Assembly (NCBI GenBank): GCA_037127315.1
Contig: JBBBDQ010001454.1
Span: 238,501 to 302,500 of the forward strand
DNA: 64,000 bases
Source of the DNA: Ascarosepion bandense
Lineage: Eukaryota > Mollusca > Cephalopoda > Sepiida > Sepiidae
Direction of reading: 5' to 3'
The notes below the pieces were generated by a model, which searched no databases, was not told the origin of the DNA, and saw nothing but the letters and a program-made list of their open reading frames with translations. The position numbers and the translations under genes are program-made. Below are positions 27,701 to 41,600 of this stretch, one piece after another. Every line of letters begins with the position of its first letter. The stretch's first letter is position 1.

Positions 27701-30700
27701 TTGAGAAAAATTTTCTTCAGACTATACTAACCTTAATATATATTATTTATAAAAGCAATGGTAACCTTATCTAATTAAATGTCATAGTTTTATTGCATTC
27801 TTTATTTTACTATTTGGGAGAAGATTTTCAGGAATGGAGCAATTGTTTGGAAAAAAAAGTTTTTCATTCTCCAAGGAGTTTTGCATTTAACTAATAAAAC
27901 AAATTTTCTGGTAGAATTTAATTTCTAGAAGTTTCATGAATTAAGTTTGGAGAAGTGGGGTAACATGTAAAAAGAAAAAATTGCCAAGATTTTCTAAAAT
28001 AATAATTTTAAAAACAAATTCATTCATTTGTGAATAAGTCCTGAAATCTGACAATTATTTGTTTTTTACAAGAATTCCCAAATGAATGTTTTTGACTGTA
28101 AACAAAGGGGCTAAAATTCTCAGTCATCTTTGGTGTTCTGCTGACAAAAAAATAAAGATTCTTAACCAAAATGTCATACATGTTAGAAAGGATTAAAATA
28201 TATAAATACCTTGGTCTTTTCTCTTTATAATAAACATTTTGATGATAAAATTTTGTTTTTATTAAGTTTAGTGCCTTTTTCATGATGCAAAAAAAGCAAA
28301 AAAAGTGGAGAAACCTAATCTATAATATTTTTTAAGCTATTTTGTTTGATGCAAAACAATTCTTTGTGTAAACTGCAAAGGATAATTATAAAATTATTAG
28401 TCATTGAATCTACTAGTATAACAAAGTCTTTTGTAATTTTGTCTTTAAATTTGTATGTATGATAAGTTAAATTATTAAATCAAATTGTTTTCAGCTTAGA
28501 AGCTATTTGACAAGATTTTTTGTTTTACAAACTGAATTTTGAATTAACATCTCTATCAAAGGTAAAATGATTTTCCTTGCTGAATCTGTGATCCTGGTAA
28601 TTAATACAATATATTTCTTATATATTGTGGGATACTGGTTTGTTTGGATAGAAATATTAGTTGCCATTTTGTTGTGGGAATCAACACTTTGGATATTAGA
28701 TATTTATGGTCTCCTGAAACATTTCTCCCTCATACAATATTGGTGGACTCAATGTGAGTCCGAGTAAAAATAACAACACAAAACAACGGAATATAAAACA
28801 ATGTATGTTATTAACAAAAATAATTACCTGCGTAAAATTAGTGATAAGAAGAATTTGCTTGTGTGTGATTGATATGAGTGTGTGTATATGTATGAGAGAG
28901 TTCGAAAGTCAACAGAGGATCTACAAAACGAATGTCTGGTTGGCAACGTTCTTTATCAATGTCGACTATATCTAGAAGCAAGAGTTGAAAAGTGAGAAAA
29001 AGAATATGCTTGCCTATTTATGATGTGTGTTGTAGTGTAATGGATATTGGCTTGGAATGAGAAATTGGAGAACCAAGTTTGAATTCCAGTCAATTCATTT
29101 CCTTCACTTGCTCACAAATATCCTTAAGAACAGTATTTATCCATTTCTTCTCTCTCTAGTTATGGGTTAAATTGAAGGAAAAAATTGTATTCTGTAGCTT
29201 TGGTTGGCAACTGATCTACCACAGAAAGTAATAGTAACCTACTGTGAGAAAGATCTATCTAGTCAGTCAAGTCTCAAAAGAGACATGATTGCCGAAGCGT
29301 GTATCGTACACGGCAATTACTGATTTATGGAGTGTTTCCTTGCAGGCATTTTGACAAAGCCACACATAAAACATTTTTGCCGTCAAGATTTACCCATAAC
29401 TGTTGTTGTTTTTTGGAACTCTTATTTTATTTTAGACAAAATTGTGAAAGGTCTGCTTGTTTAATAACCATATCTATCTTTGTCATTGATAAAGAATTAT
29501 TTCCTACAGTTTTGAGCAAGTGTTTTGGACATCGTGTCAAGTGCATTAAAAATGTGATAAATGGTATTCTGAAGAGTAAAGTCTTCCAGACTGAACTAAA
29601 TCTGGTCATGAATGCTAATTATCTCTGTGATATGAAAGAAAAAGATGTCATTGAATCAAAACAGAAAGAACAACTGAGAAAAATGGCCAATTAAATTTAA
29701 AATGACTTTAAATAATTTATGGTTAAGTTGAAATAATTTTGTTATAGATTTTATAGCAAAATGATTTCAAGTCTACCATAAATTATTTAAAGAAAGAGAC
29801 ATCATATACTTTGAAAATAGTCCAGGCCTGTCTTGAATATTATAGAAAATTGTTGGAATGTACTCTAAAAATGTCTTGAAATTATTAAATGACTTTGAGT
29901 GATCACAAAGACTGAGTGGGTAAATATTGATCATCTTTATTCTGAATTTTTATTCTTTGTCAGTGATAAGTACTTTGATTGTTTTAAGTAATAATTTATA
30001 ATGTGTATTATTTAAAAAAAAAAAAAATTGAATGGGATTTTTTTTTTTTTTTAATTTACAAAAATTCTTAAAGTACAGGGTGTCCAAGAAATTGACATCA
30101 TTTTCTTGTCTTAATGACATGGTTAATTCTCACTCAAATGTTTTCAAATTTTAACAAAATGTGTAAAAACTAAGTTGACTGTGCACAATTATCTAAATGA
30201 GAATCAACCAGGAAAATGGATTGGGAATAATAATGACAATGTGCTGTTGAAATGACTACCATGTTCACCTTGCTTGACACCTTGTGATTTTTTTTCTATA
30301 GGGTTATGTGAAAAGATATATTCCCCACTTCTTTTCCAAAAAGCATAGAGGTACTTAAGCAGAGAATCACTGAGGTGCTAGAGAATGTTATGCAAGACCT
30401 GCTCCAGCATGTCTGGCAGGAGCTTGATGTATTTCTCATCACAAGTGGTGCACATATTGAACATTTGTGAAGCTTTGTGAATATTATATACCCTTTAAGT
30501 ATATATATATATACTGCATACACCTGAAAATTATATACCCTTTAAGTATATATATACTGCATACACCTGAAAATCAACAATGACTATATTCTTCTCACTG
30601 ATAAAAATGACAAACACAGATTTATATAAAATTATACACTTATATTTTTATTCTTTTTCTTTATTGACATGGTTGTGGAATAGAGGATTGGTCGGAAGTA

Positions 30701-33700
30701 AGCACATGTGCATATAGACAGTTGATTGCTGAATTCTCTTCTCTCTGATCTGTCTTTCGATATTTCTGCTTTCCTCTCTAATCTGTCCCTTACATATGTG
30801 AGTTTCATTTGACATGTGCTGCTTCCACCATGCACATTGTTTATATAATGAGTGCCCACCTTTTTTAACTTCGACTACACTGTTCATCAAAACAAAACCC
30901 ATCCCGTCACCTGGGTTTTCACACTCCTTGACTTTTCAAAACAATATTTTCTTTAAAATTTTTCCAGCCTTGCATCATTCAATGGAAAATACACTTCTGG
31001 GCAAAATTACACACAAGGTCAGCTAATATATAACATGAAATCTATTATAAAATTTACATCCCTTTGGATCCATTTGAATTGTGATAAATGTTTTAATTTT
31101 CAACATCAAACCTTTTTAATTTTGTTTGCCTGGGACATGTAGTTACTCAGATATTCACATTGTAAATATGTCATTTTTTTGGAGACACTGTATTTGTTAA
31201 TTTTCTATAATTGTTGAAGTCTCTATTACCTATTATTATTATATCATAAGATTACTGTTTAGTTTACAAATTTGTAAGAAGCATTTGTCTGTTTCAAGAA
31301 GAAAGTTGATTGCTTCATACTACCTTTTATCCTTATCGTTGCACCTTATAAAACCAGCTTTTGCACTCATGTTTTTAGATGATTTACAGCTGTGAGTGTT
31401 TGATACTGAAGCATTTAATGCTTAACATTGAAATTACTTCTTTAAATAATTTTCTTTTTCTGCCCAATGAAAAGGTAAACAGTGTTTATGTGATGAATAC
31501 TAATTCTTTTGTTTCTTAAAAGCAATAATTTTTTTCATTGATCAATTTTATTTTCTGTTGCAGGATATTGTTAACAATATGATTTTGATTTTCTTGGATG
31601 ATACCCCAGTAAGTCTACACGTCTTCACTTTTGAATGATTCTTGTTTTTCCTTAGAAAAATGATGTTTTAACAGATCAACATGGTGGTTATTAACTCACT
31701 TTGAAATTTGTCTAATGAAATTTCGAAGATTTAAAAAATTTCTTGTGATCAACTTAAGAAAGTGCCTGAATTACTTTAAAAAAAAATTAAGTGTATGATG
31801 AAAAATAATATTTTAAATGGACATTTAAGTGTGTGAAGTTTTTGTTTCAATTTGAACAATTTTTTGTATATGATTATCAAAAAGCTTTGTCAGTAATGTT
31901 AAAATCAGAATTATCTTTTGCCAGCAGTTGACATTTTTCTAGCATGCACACATAAACACATATGTATATTTTCTATGAATGCATCACTCTTATCACAAAA
32001 AAGTTTAGTTGATAATTTTGAGGTTCAAGATGAGGTCATCATATGTTATTTACATTGTTCAATCTGTTGTCTTCATCTTTATTGCTTTAGTCATGATGCT
32101 TCAGCTGTTGTATGATCCTGCCTTCTTCAGGTGATTAGATTTTTTATTTATTAACTGAACCCTTTATTTTGATCACTGGAGGATAATGTTCTTGTTCATG
32201 TATTGTTCTCAAACGTTGGTAAGATCCACTGTCTTGAGTTGTGAGTTCCATACCTAGCTACAGCAGTGCTGAACAAATAACTTGTTGAGTTAGAGGGAGT
32301 TAACTAAGACATCCACAAGTGGCATGACTCATGGAACGAAAACAATATACTCCAGTAGTAGAAATAAAGTGTTTCCTTCAAAATTCACCTGAAGAAGGGT
32401 GGGGTATACAACAGCCAAAATACCCTTGGAAAAAGTATGAATCCACCTCTTCTCACTATAGGTTAGTTTGTAAAAATTTTTTTTACAAATTAAAAATATT
32501 TTCTGGCTTATAACCTGCAAAGGGTTGATAAGCTGTATAAATGAAAAGTTCAAGAAAATCAGTATTATTTGTTTAACATTATCTAATGTCTACATATATA
32601 GGCATAGAACAGAACATGGTCAGAACATTCACTTTCTGACCATGAAGCCCAGGTTCAAATTTCACCTTGGTCGATTTATTAGAAATGTGACTTCTTCATG
32701 CTGTTGGTAGGAAACTGTAACTAAGATCTGCCCAGCATAATTACAATATAAACCACAGATGGGCTCTTTGGGTGCTGAACAAACACAAATGTGCCTAAGC
32801 AGGCATCTGCAATGGGGATTAGCTAGCTACCCTAATAGACAGGCATCTTTGGGTATGAGTGGCCAGCTATACATTGTTGGAATATCTAAACCTTATAGAC
32901 AAAAGCCATTTTTAAAATTCTCTTTCTTTTGGCTTTAATTTGAACATGACAGTTCCATTCTGATCTCACTTCTATTATTTATACCTGAACACTGTAAAAT
33001 GTTTATTTGTTGTTCATTTTTGTAAACAAGTTTTCATTTTTTATTTTCTTTGCTGATTATGTCAGAGTAAAATTTTAGTCTAGCAGTAATTGACTCTTAA
33101 ATATTTAGGCTACAATAACTGAGATATTTTTTTTTAATTTAACAGTTTTGAAACAATTGTTTTATTTGTATTTTTTAAAGCCTCCATCTGCACTAAAGAC
33201 ACCTTCAAAACCTGTACCATTTTTAACTGACTTTTCAGAACCATTATCTCGAAATAATTCGGTAAGTAAATATCTTAAACTTCTGAAAATCTTAAATTAT
33301 ATTTTTGAAGATTTTATTAATAATTATATTTCGCTGTGGGATTTTTTTTGCATATTCTTATTCTTAACCTGAAAGTGACTTGGCAAGAAATTTTATTTGA
33401 AAAAGTTTTTTATTGATTTAATGGGGACCTAATTGAGAACATATTGACTTTCAAAAATTTGACTTTAATAATACACTTTAATAAAACTTTAATCTTCACT
33501 AATTCTTCTCATTGCCCATCATTATATTGAATTTGCAGGAAGTGCAATGGATAGTGGCTCGGAATAAGAATTAAGAGAATCTAATTCAAATTTCAGTCAG
33601 GTTTAATGCATTCATTTATGCACAAATCCTCTAGGAAAAGTATGAATCTATCTCTCCCTCCACCTATAGGGTAAATAATAGAGCTCTTATATAAAAATAT

Positions 33701-35756
33701 CATTATTCTCAAAAAATTGTTAATGCAATATTTTATTTGAAAAAAAAAAGAATTATTCTGACATTTACACTATTTACATATGGACTATTGCCCTCATCTT
33801 TGTTGTTACTATCATAATATTTTGTCCATTGTACCCTCTCGTCTTTATTACATGCATGTAGATTTGGGTAACCTAGTGGGAATACTAAACTGAACCCTTT
33901 ATTTACGCTATTTACATTGTTTGGACTCTAGGACACATGGCGGTCCTGAGTATGATAGTAAACTGTATCCGGTAGCAAGGCATCTGATTTGGAGGTTGTG
34001 AGGAGCATGGAAATATTTCTTAGTTGCTGTTGTTCCCAGGTCCACCCTGACTCGAAGAACAACAAATTCCTCACAATGGCATCACTCGTTTGCTGTGAGT
34101 AGTGACCCATGATGCCTGAGAACTTTGTCCTGGTGACTGAGTGACTTCTGATCCGGCATAAGAAGAATGGAATTTTTCACAACACCTCACTTTGGTCCCT
34201 ACTTGAGATAGACGGGTGGATGGAATTGTCCAATCCATTCCAATTGGATAGTCGTACCAGGGCTAGTTGGGATGTTAGATAATGGTTCCGAGATGGCTGC
34301 AGATACTTACACCATGTTATACTTGGGTAGATATGGTGGAGGAATGCAGGTACTTGCATCCACTGTCATCACAACTATGCTGTGTGTGTAGCCCTGGCAG
34401 ATTAGGGTGAATGAGATTTGACCCCCCCCCATATATAATGACTGAAATTAACAATTTGGACAATGATAAATGTAATTGTAGAAGTTCTATAGATTGTCAT
34501 TTGGAAACAGGTGCCTTACAGAATCAATTATCTATCAATGTAAAATTTCTTCAGTTGAATACCCTAGTAATGTAAAGATTCATGTGGGTAGTACTAAGAA
34601 CTCTCTAAAAAAACGATTTTATCAACACATGTCTTCATTTAATAATAATAAGTACAGAAATAGAACATCCCTTTCGAAATATTGGTATTTAAAGGAAACA
34701 AATGAAACACCCACATTAAAAAGGGAAATTTTAAAAGAAGCTAGAATATGTAAGTCTTTAAACAACCCATGCACTTTATGTCTATACGAAAAACTATATA
34801 TTATTATATTTCTTAAGAATAAAAATCTAATAAATGTAATGAAATAAATGTCATATGTAAACATTGCAAAATGTTCCCCTTAGAATATGGATAAAAAAAA
34901 ATCTTTGTTTATTAACCTGCATATATCCAATAATTTGTTTAAGAAAAAATAATAATTGACTAGATATTAAAATAATTAAATTGATATTTAAAATTTTTTT
35001 GTAATAATTAAATAGATATCTAAAAGATTGTATTATGATATTAAGAATTGTATTAGAATATAATAATAATAAAATAGATTTTATAACAAAAAGAATAAAA
35101 TGAATTTTAAAAAATTATGTAATAAATAAATGGATAATAAGAGGTTATTTATCAATTAAAAATTAGAATATAATGCATTCAGAATCGAAATAAAAACAGT
35201 ATATTTACACAAAGTCCCTTTTAAGTGAGATCAAAAATATAAAATGTTTTCCTTTTCTTTCTTCATCTCTTTTCTTTTTCTTTTAGAAAATGTTGGGATA
35301 TGGAGAAAGCTGAAAGAAAAATTTTGTAACAACAATGGAAATAGGGTGTAGGTAGGGGTGTTAAAAATTAGGTTGACACTTTGGCTGTTAAGATTGAAAG
35401 AAGAAATCCTGTATTCCCTCCAAAAATATACTCCTTTTTTCAAATTTAAAGTGAATCTCTATTCTTATTAGATAAATTGAACACACATATAATTTTTTAT
35501 GTCTTCCCATATCTATAAATAACAAACGTATTATGTCTTATATTTAGATGAAAATCATTTCCACAACAATCATCTAACATTGCCTGATGACGAGGTAGAA
35601 ATCTGGAAACATAGAATTTTCCTTGTTGCAATGTGCTTTTAATTAAAAAACAAATATATTATGCTCTACAATATTTCTTGTATTAAGCACTTTTCTAAAC
35701 AAAAGTAAATGCTAGAGAACTCAGAATGGTAAAATAATTGTTAGTTCTCTTCACCT

Positions 35757-35812
<56 letters not shown>

Positions 35813-36632
35813 TTAGTGCAAAGAATTTGTCACTTTATCTGAGCAAGTTCATAGCGACTTCGAAAATTTTGTAACAACAATGTAAACATCAATGGAAATC
35901 GGGTGTAGGTAGGGGTGTTAAAAATTAGGTTGACACTTTGGCCGTTAAGATTGAAAAAAGAAATGTATTCCCCCCAAAAATATAATCATTTTTTCAAATT
36001 TAAAGTGAATTTCTATTCTGATTAGTTAAATTTAACACTCACATAAATTTTTATGTCTTCCCATATCAATAAATAACAAACGTATTGTTTCTTATCAGTC
36101 AGTCAGTTAAATGCCATATGTGATACATGCTTTGGGCGATCATGTCTTAAAAGAGACATGACTGATTAGGCAGAAGATTATCCCACAGTAGGTTGCCATT
36201 GCTTTCTATGGTAGACTGTTTGCCAGCCAAGGCTGTAGAATCCAATCTGTCCAATTATTTAACACATAACTAGAGGGAAGAGAAGGATTAATACCTTTCC
36301 CAAAGGTATTTGTGTGTAAGTGAATGCAAGGAATTCAACTGGAATTCAAACTCAGCTCCTTGATTTGTTCTTCTGAGCCGACATCCACTGCACCACAATT
36401 GTTTCTTATATTTAAATGAAAATCATTTTCACAACTATGATCTAACATTGCCTGATGATGAGATAGAAATCTCGAAACAGAAATTTCTGTTGCAATCTAT
36501 TTTTAATTAAACAACAAATTTAATGATATGATTATATTGTGCTCTACAATATTTATTGTATTGAGCACTTTTTAAAAAAGTAAATGCCAGAGAACTTGGA
36601 ATTGTAAAACTGTTGGTTCTCTTTACCTGGAG

Positions 36633-36672
<40 letters not shown>

Positions 36673-38567
36673 TAGTCATCCACATACAAGCCTGTTTCAG
36701 TGTATCACAGCTCATCAATGTGGCTAGACATATCCACTTGCTTCTGACTGGGATCAAAACTCAACCGATTTGGTGTTGGTCAGAGTCGCTACCCCCTAAG
36801 CTAAAGGTGCATGGAATCAGAGAAGGGAAATTTTAATGTGTTGTATATAAACAGTGTAGACATATGCCAGTCACAAAAAGAACTCTATGCATTTCTGAAG
36901 TGTAATGCGTATGTCACAGAAGTGGAAACTGTTTTTAAAATTAATTTAATTTACATTGTGTCAAGGAAATTCCTGTTTCCAGATTTTACTGTGTCATCAG
37001 GCAATGTTGGCTCATATGTATATTATATATATATTAGTTAGTTTTTGACCATAATAAAATTAGACCGGTACTATTAGTGTTCAGTACATTTATATTGTAG
37101 AACTTTTGAATATTTTTCACTTAGAAATGAGTTATTTCCTCAACCTAGCTTTCAACCTTTTGGTATCTTCAGGTGATTTTTATACATATAATTCTGAGTG
37201 GTTAATGTGCATTGTAATATTGTTTTCCTTCTGGGAAGTGGTGGCAACCTTGAGGGTTGCTCCAAGTGACAAAAAACACTATGCTATTGTTTTTAATATA
37301 GTTTAACTCTTGACATTTGAATCATTTCTTATTCTTCTAGATATCATTGATGAAAATAATTGCAAAACCATCTTAACATTTATTATAATTAATATAGTGT
37401 CTACACTTGGAATTGGAGGATATTATGAACCAGAGTGAATTATTGTACACATTCATGCAATTTATGAAAAGGGAAGCTGCTGTAAGTGTGCTGCAATTCT
37501 GTCTTGCCTGTGGTGAGTGTATGCTTTTTGCTGTAACTTGCTTCTTCAGTAACTGCTTACGATTTTTTTTAAAAACTAGATTTAGTTGGAAGAAGGCATT
37601 ATTTCATTTGTCTCATCTTGTTTTCTTATTGTTATTTGTTGAAATAAAATACACACAGGATAAATTAAAAGTTTTGATTTGATTATCGAATATGATTTGC
37701 CTCTGATCCCAGAGGCAAATCATATTCAATTTTAATAAGTGTTTGCTAATTTTTCCATCAAAAAACAAGGGAGGTAACTTTTACATGTTTTGTAAACCAT
37801 TCTATGGTAAAATTTGAATATAATATAATTACTCTATATTGAATAATTATTGTCGCAAATTTGTCTTTTAGAATGCTCGGCTTAAAAAGATTATCGATGG
37901 TGTTAAAATTGTCAGTGTAATGATATCTTTTTGAATTTTGAGAGGAGTCTTTATAATTTCAAGAGTTGTTGAAAGTTAAGCATTTTTTGTTCTGGAACTC
38001 ACTGAATTATTGTAATAACAGAATTAAATTAATAGACTGAACAACTGTTTGAAATCAAGTAGTTTTTAACTTTATATTGGGTAAAAAGGGATATTTAAAA
38101 AAATTTTAATTTTTATTTTAGATGATTTTAATGGACGCATTTTGAATCCTGACCTAACTGATAATGATCTTCAGGAACTGCATAGCATGGCCAAAGACCT
38201 CTACAAAAATTACTGTGCCCCAACAGCTCTGGACAAGATACTGTTTGATAATGAAGTTGTAGAACAATTAAAAGTCAGTAAGTAAAAGCTGTTGTCTCAT
38301 AGTGGAATTTAAATATTGTAAAAATATTGTTTTACATATTGTTTAAATATTGTTGTACATTTTTAAGAAATCTATTGTTATTCATTAATGAATGACTGAT
38401 GTACATTGACCAGAGAAAAAGACTTCATGGATGCATTTTCAGGTGTTTACAATTGCTACAGTTTTGTTGATAAACTTACCATTACTCTTTTTATGGATAT
38501 GCTATTAGGGATTGTTTACTATTAGTGCTGAATATAGTATTAAATTAAAAGAAAATGACAGATTCAC

Positions 38568-38610
<43 letters not shown>

Positions 38611-41600
38611 ATGTGTGTGTATGTATATATATATATATATATGAATCCTTCAATTGTGTTTGATAAGTGTGCTAAACTTTTTATATAGCAAAATTCAATG
38701 AGTGCATATGTAATACTTGGTTAGTACAATAAACATTCTTTAGCGCAACCATAGTAATTGAAAATTTATTTTTAATAGTTACCGATTAAAAATTTTCTAA
38801 AATTTAAAAATGATTAACTATTTTGTTTGTCAAATATTACGTTATCTAAGTAATTTGAGTAGTGTTAAAAAAAATGGATGGTTATTATAATATAAGGTGA
38901 TAATAAAAATACATATTTGAATATTTGTCTCTATTTAAATTTTCTTGAATATTTTGATTTTTTTTCATGTTTTGAAGGTCTTGATTTTTGTTAAAAAATG
39001 CACGATTTAATTACATACAGAAATTTACATTTAGCAAAAATATTGATATATAAATGACATATGCATTTACTATAGATTATAAATAAAATTTTCAGCTTAA
39101 ATTACTAATGATTATGTGTTCTAACTCATTTCTTGCAGTTATAATATTAGGTTTTAGCAAACCATCACTTCATCTGATGTATTGGCTCCCACTTCAGATT
39201 TTTTTCCTCTGCAATTTAAAGTAAAAAAATCACCATTGAAATTGTGGTGAACTGAGACTGTGGAAATAAGATTAAGGATAACGTGATGAGGTAGTTCTTG
39301 ATAGTGAGTCCAATTGAAGATTTTGAAGATTTAGAAACTTGAAAGAGTTGCTAGAATAAGGGCTTCTAGGTCCATAGGAAGTATTTACAAGGCAGACTAA
39401 AATGCTGTTGCCCTAGGTAAGCTACTTTTCCATTAATATTAAATAGTTGGATAGACTGGACAGACCAATGGGGCAGTTGAAAAGTTCTCAGCCTGATTTA
39501 CTTCCCAAAATCTGACCAATTGACCAAACAGCAAAAATACTTTTGTAAGGGCTTCTTGCTCAGGCCAAGAACTTTACATCTTTGCTATCATTTTTTAAAA
39601 ATTAATTTTAGCCAACATGTGATACACTTTTGTCTAAGTTTAGATCAGCTCAATTGGAGAAATCTCTGAATGCTACTAAATGGTTTATTCATAACACTTA
39701 CCATGCACAAAAGAGAATAGTAAGGAGAGGTTGTTCAAAATTATATATTCAAATAGAAATTTAGGACAAAACCTTACCTTGTTTCTTATTCTTTAAAGAA
39801 AAGAGTGAAATGAATTTTAAATAATTTTTATAAAGATTGACTTTTTTTCAAGCATTGCATATTTTTAAGTTTACTTTTAAACGTCTTATTGCTGCATAAA
39901 GAAAAGAAAGCATATTTAAGTCTTAACTGAATTCACTTGAATTATACAAATATTGTATGACCTTATTGTTATACGGATTGCTATTCATAAAAATGGTGTT
40001 TAACATGTTCAATGCCAGGGGTCATTTATGAAATCTGACCTCAAGTGAAACTTAGGCAATAAAATATTTTTATGAATTGATTTATAGCTTTAAGTTTTAA
40101 TGTTTTCACACTAAAAGTGTCACTGAAAATAAACTTGTTGGCATCTGGGGAAGAAACTCTACCAGAAAATATCAAGCATGAGATAACTTGTAGTTGGCAT
40201 TATGATAATAAACTGCCAACCATAAGGTACCTTGTAGTTGGCTGTCAATGTGTTAAGGAATTTTTATTTATGCATGGTGAAGATAATTAAAGTTTAAAGT
40301 CAAAGGAAAACTCCTTTCAGTTTTTTAAAGAGAGTTTGCAAAATTTTTAATCTTGTTTTAATTAAAATTTATACCTCACTTTTGAAAGTATCATTTTTAA
40401 GATTATTAAAAACTTTAATATCATTATTATATTCAATTCTTAAACAATACTTTTTGCAAAGAAAAAAAAATTCAAGTAAAATTTAAAAAAATACAAACTC
40501 TCATGTTATGTTTTGTATTTTTCTATCTTTTGTCTCCTTAAATTCTTAATTTTAGCACCTAATTTTACAGTATTTATTTTCTTAATAGACCTGATATTTT
40601 CTTTTGTAATTCCAGTTGTCGAAGGGCCTTTCCAAAATGTTGTGAAATTAAGGACATCGCCACCGCTGTTCAAGTAAGTATTTTATTTAAAGTCTAGACT
40701 TTATGCTATTGAAAATTGTTTTTCAATGCTGTTTCTGTTTGAAAATGACTTTTGAAATTTTTGTACCAACTTTGGTTTTTTTGTACCAACTTTTTTTTTT
40801 TTTTGGTTTTTTTTGTACCAACTTTGTTTTTAAGAAATCTACAAATTCCTCAATAATTCTTTTGAAAGCCTAAAAACATTATTTAAGATACTTAATGTCA
40901 AATACTTAATATTAAAACCTAAGTACAAAAAATCATTAAATAAATTCTGATCACAAGTAATAAATTATGTCTACCTTTAATGTTCAATGCAAATTAAAAC
41001 CTTTTGCTGTAAAGTTAGAAATTAGACTTACACAGAAATGGTTTTTTAAAGCAACCAAGAGAAAATGATTGTGCTGATTACCTTGAAATTGGTATTTCAA
41101 ATTAAGCAAAAATATTTCTTAGTCCTTGTTATTATTGCAACAAAGAAATAGTTGGCAAATTTTATATTGTATAGATTTTTTTTTTCTTAAAGCTAACTGA
41201 ATATGTAGCATCTCTTAGCTAATTGTATATTTTATGAGACAATGGCTATAATGATAGATATGAAACATAAAATTCTTTTATATTTAATCTTTTTTGTATC
41301 AGTTATTTTTAATAATAAAATTAAATGTTATATAGTTTTGACATCACCACCACCTCTCTTTGTTATATGTGTGTACATGGGCATCTTCAAAATATACTGA
41401 CACTTTGGTTGTTAATTTATCTATTTTGGGCTGTTGCAGTGTTAGGGATTGAGAAAGTATATTGATATTCGGTTCAAATGAAAAGGAAAAATAAATACTT
41501 AATAGCAATTTAGACTATTTTGCTGCAGTATTCTAATACAAAACATTTTATAGTTTTTTGTTGTTAACTGGAGCAAGAAATGGCCTGTTAATTTCAATGC

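Larger units (their letters stand above)
35850..36669 (+). repeat. Penelope-type terminal repeat, type A, second tandem copy, split by a SINE
   Basis: Matches the first copy on both sides of a 302-bp SINE (36096-36397). Carries the best hammerhead fold in the window (36445-36497) and ends in (TA)n. Confidence 0.8.

Noticed and set aside
28020..28283. 87-codon frame on the minus strand
   Set aside because: It lies within one arm of the long-inverted-repeat element, and the other arm and the half copy do not keep it open.
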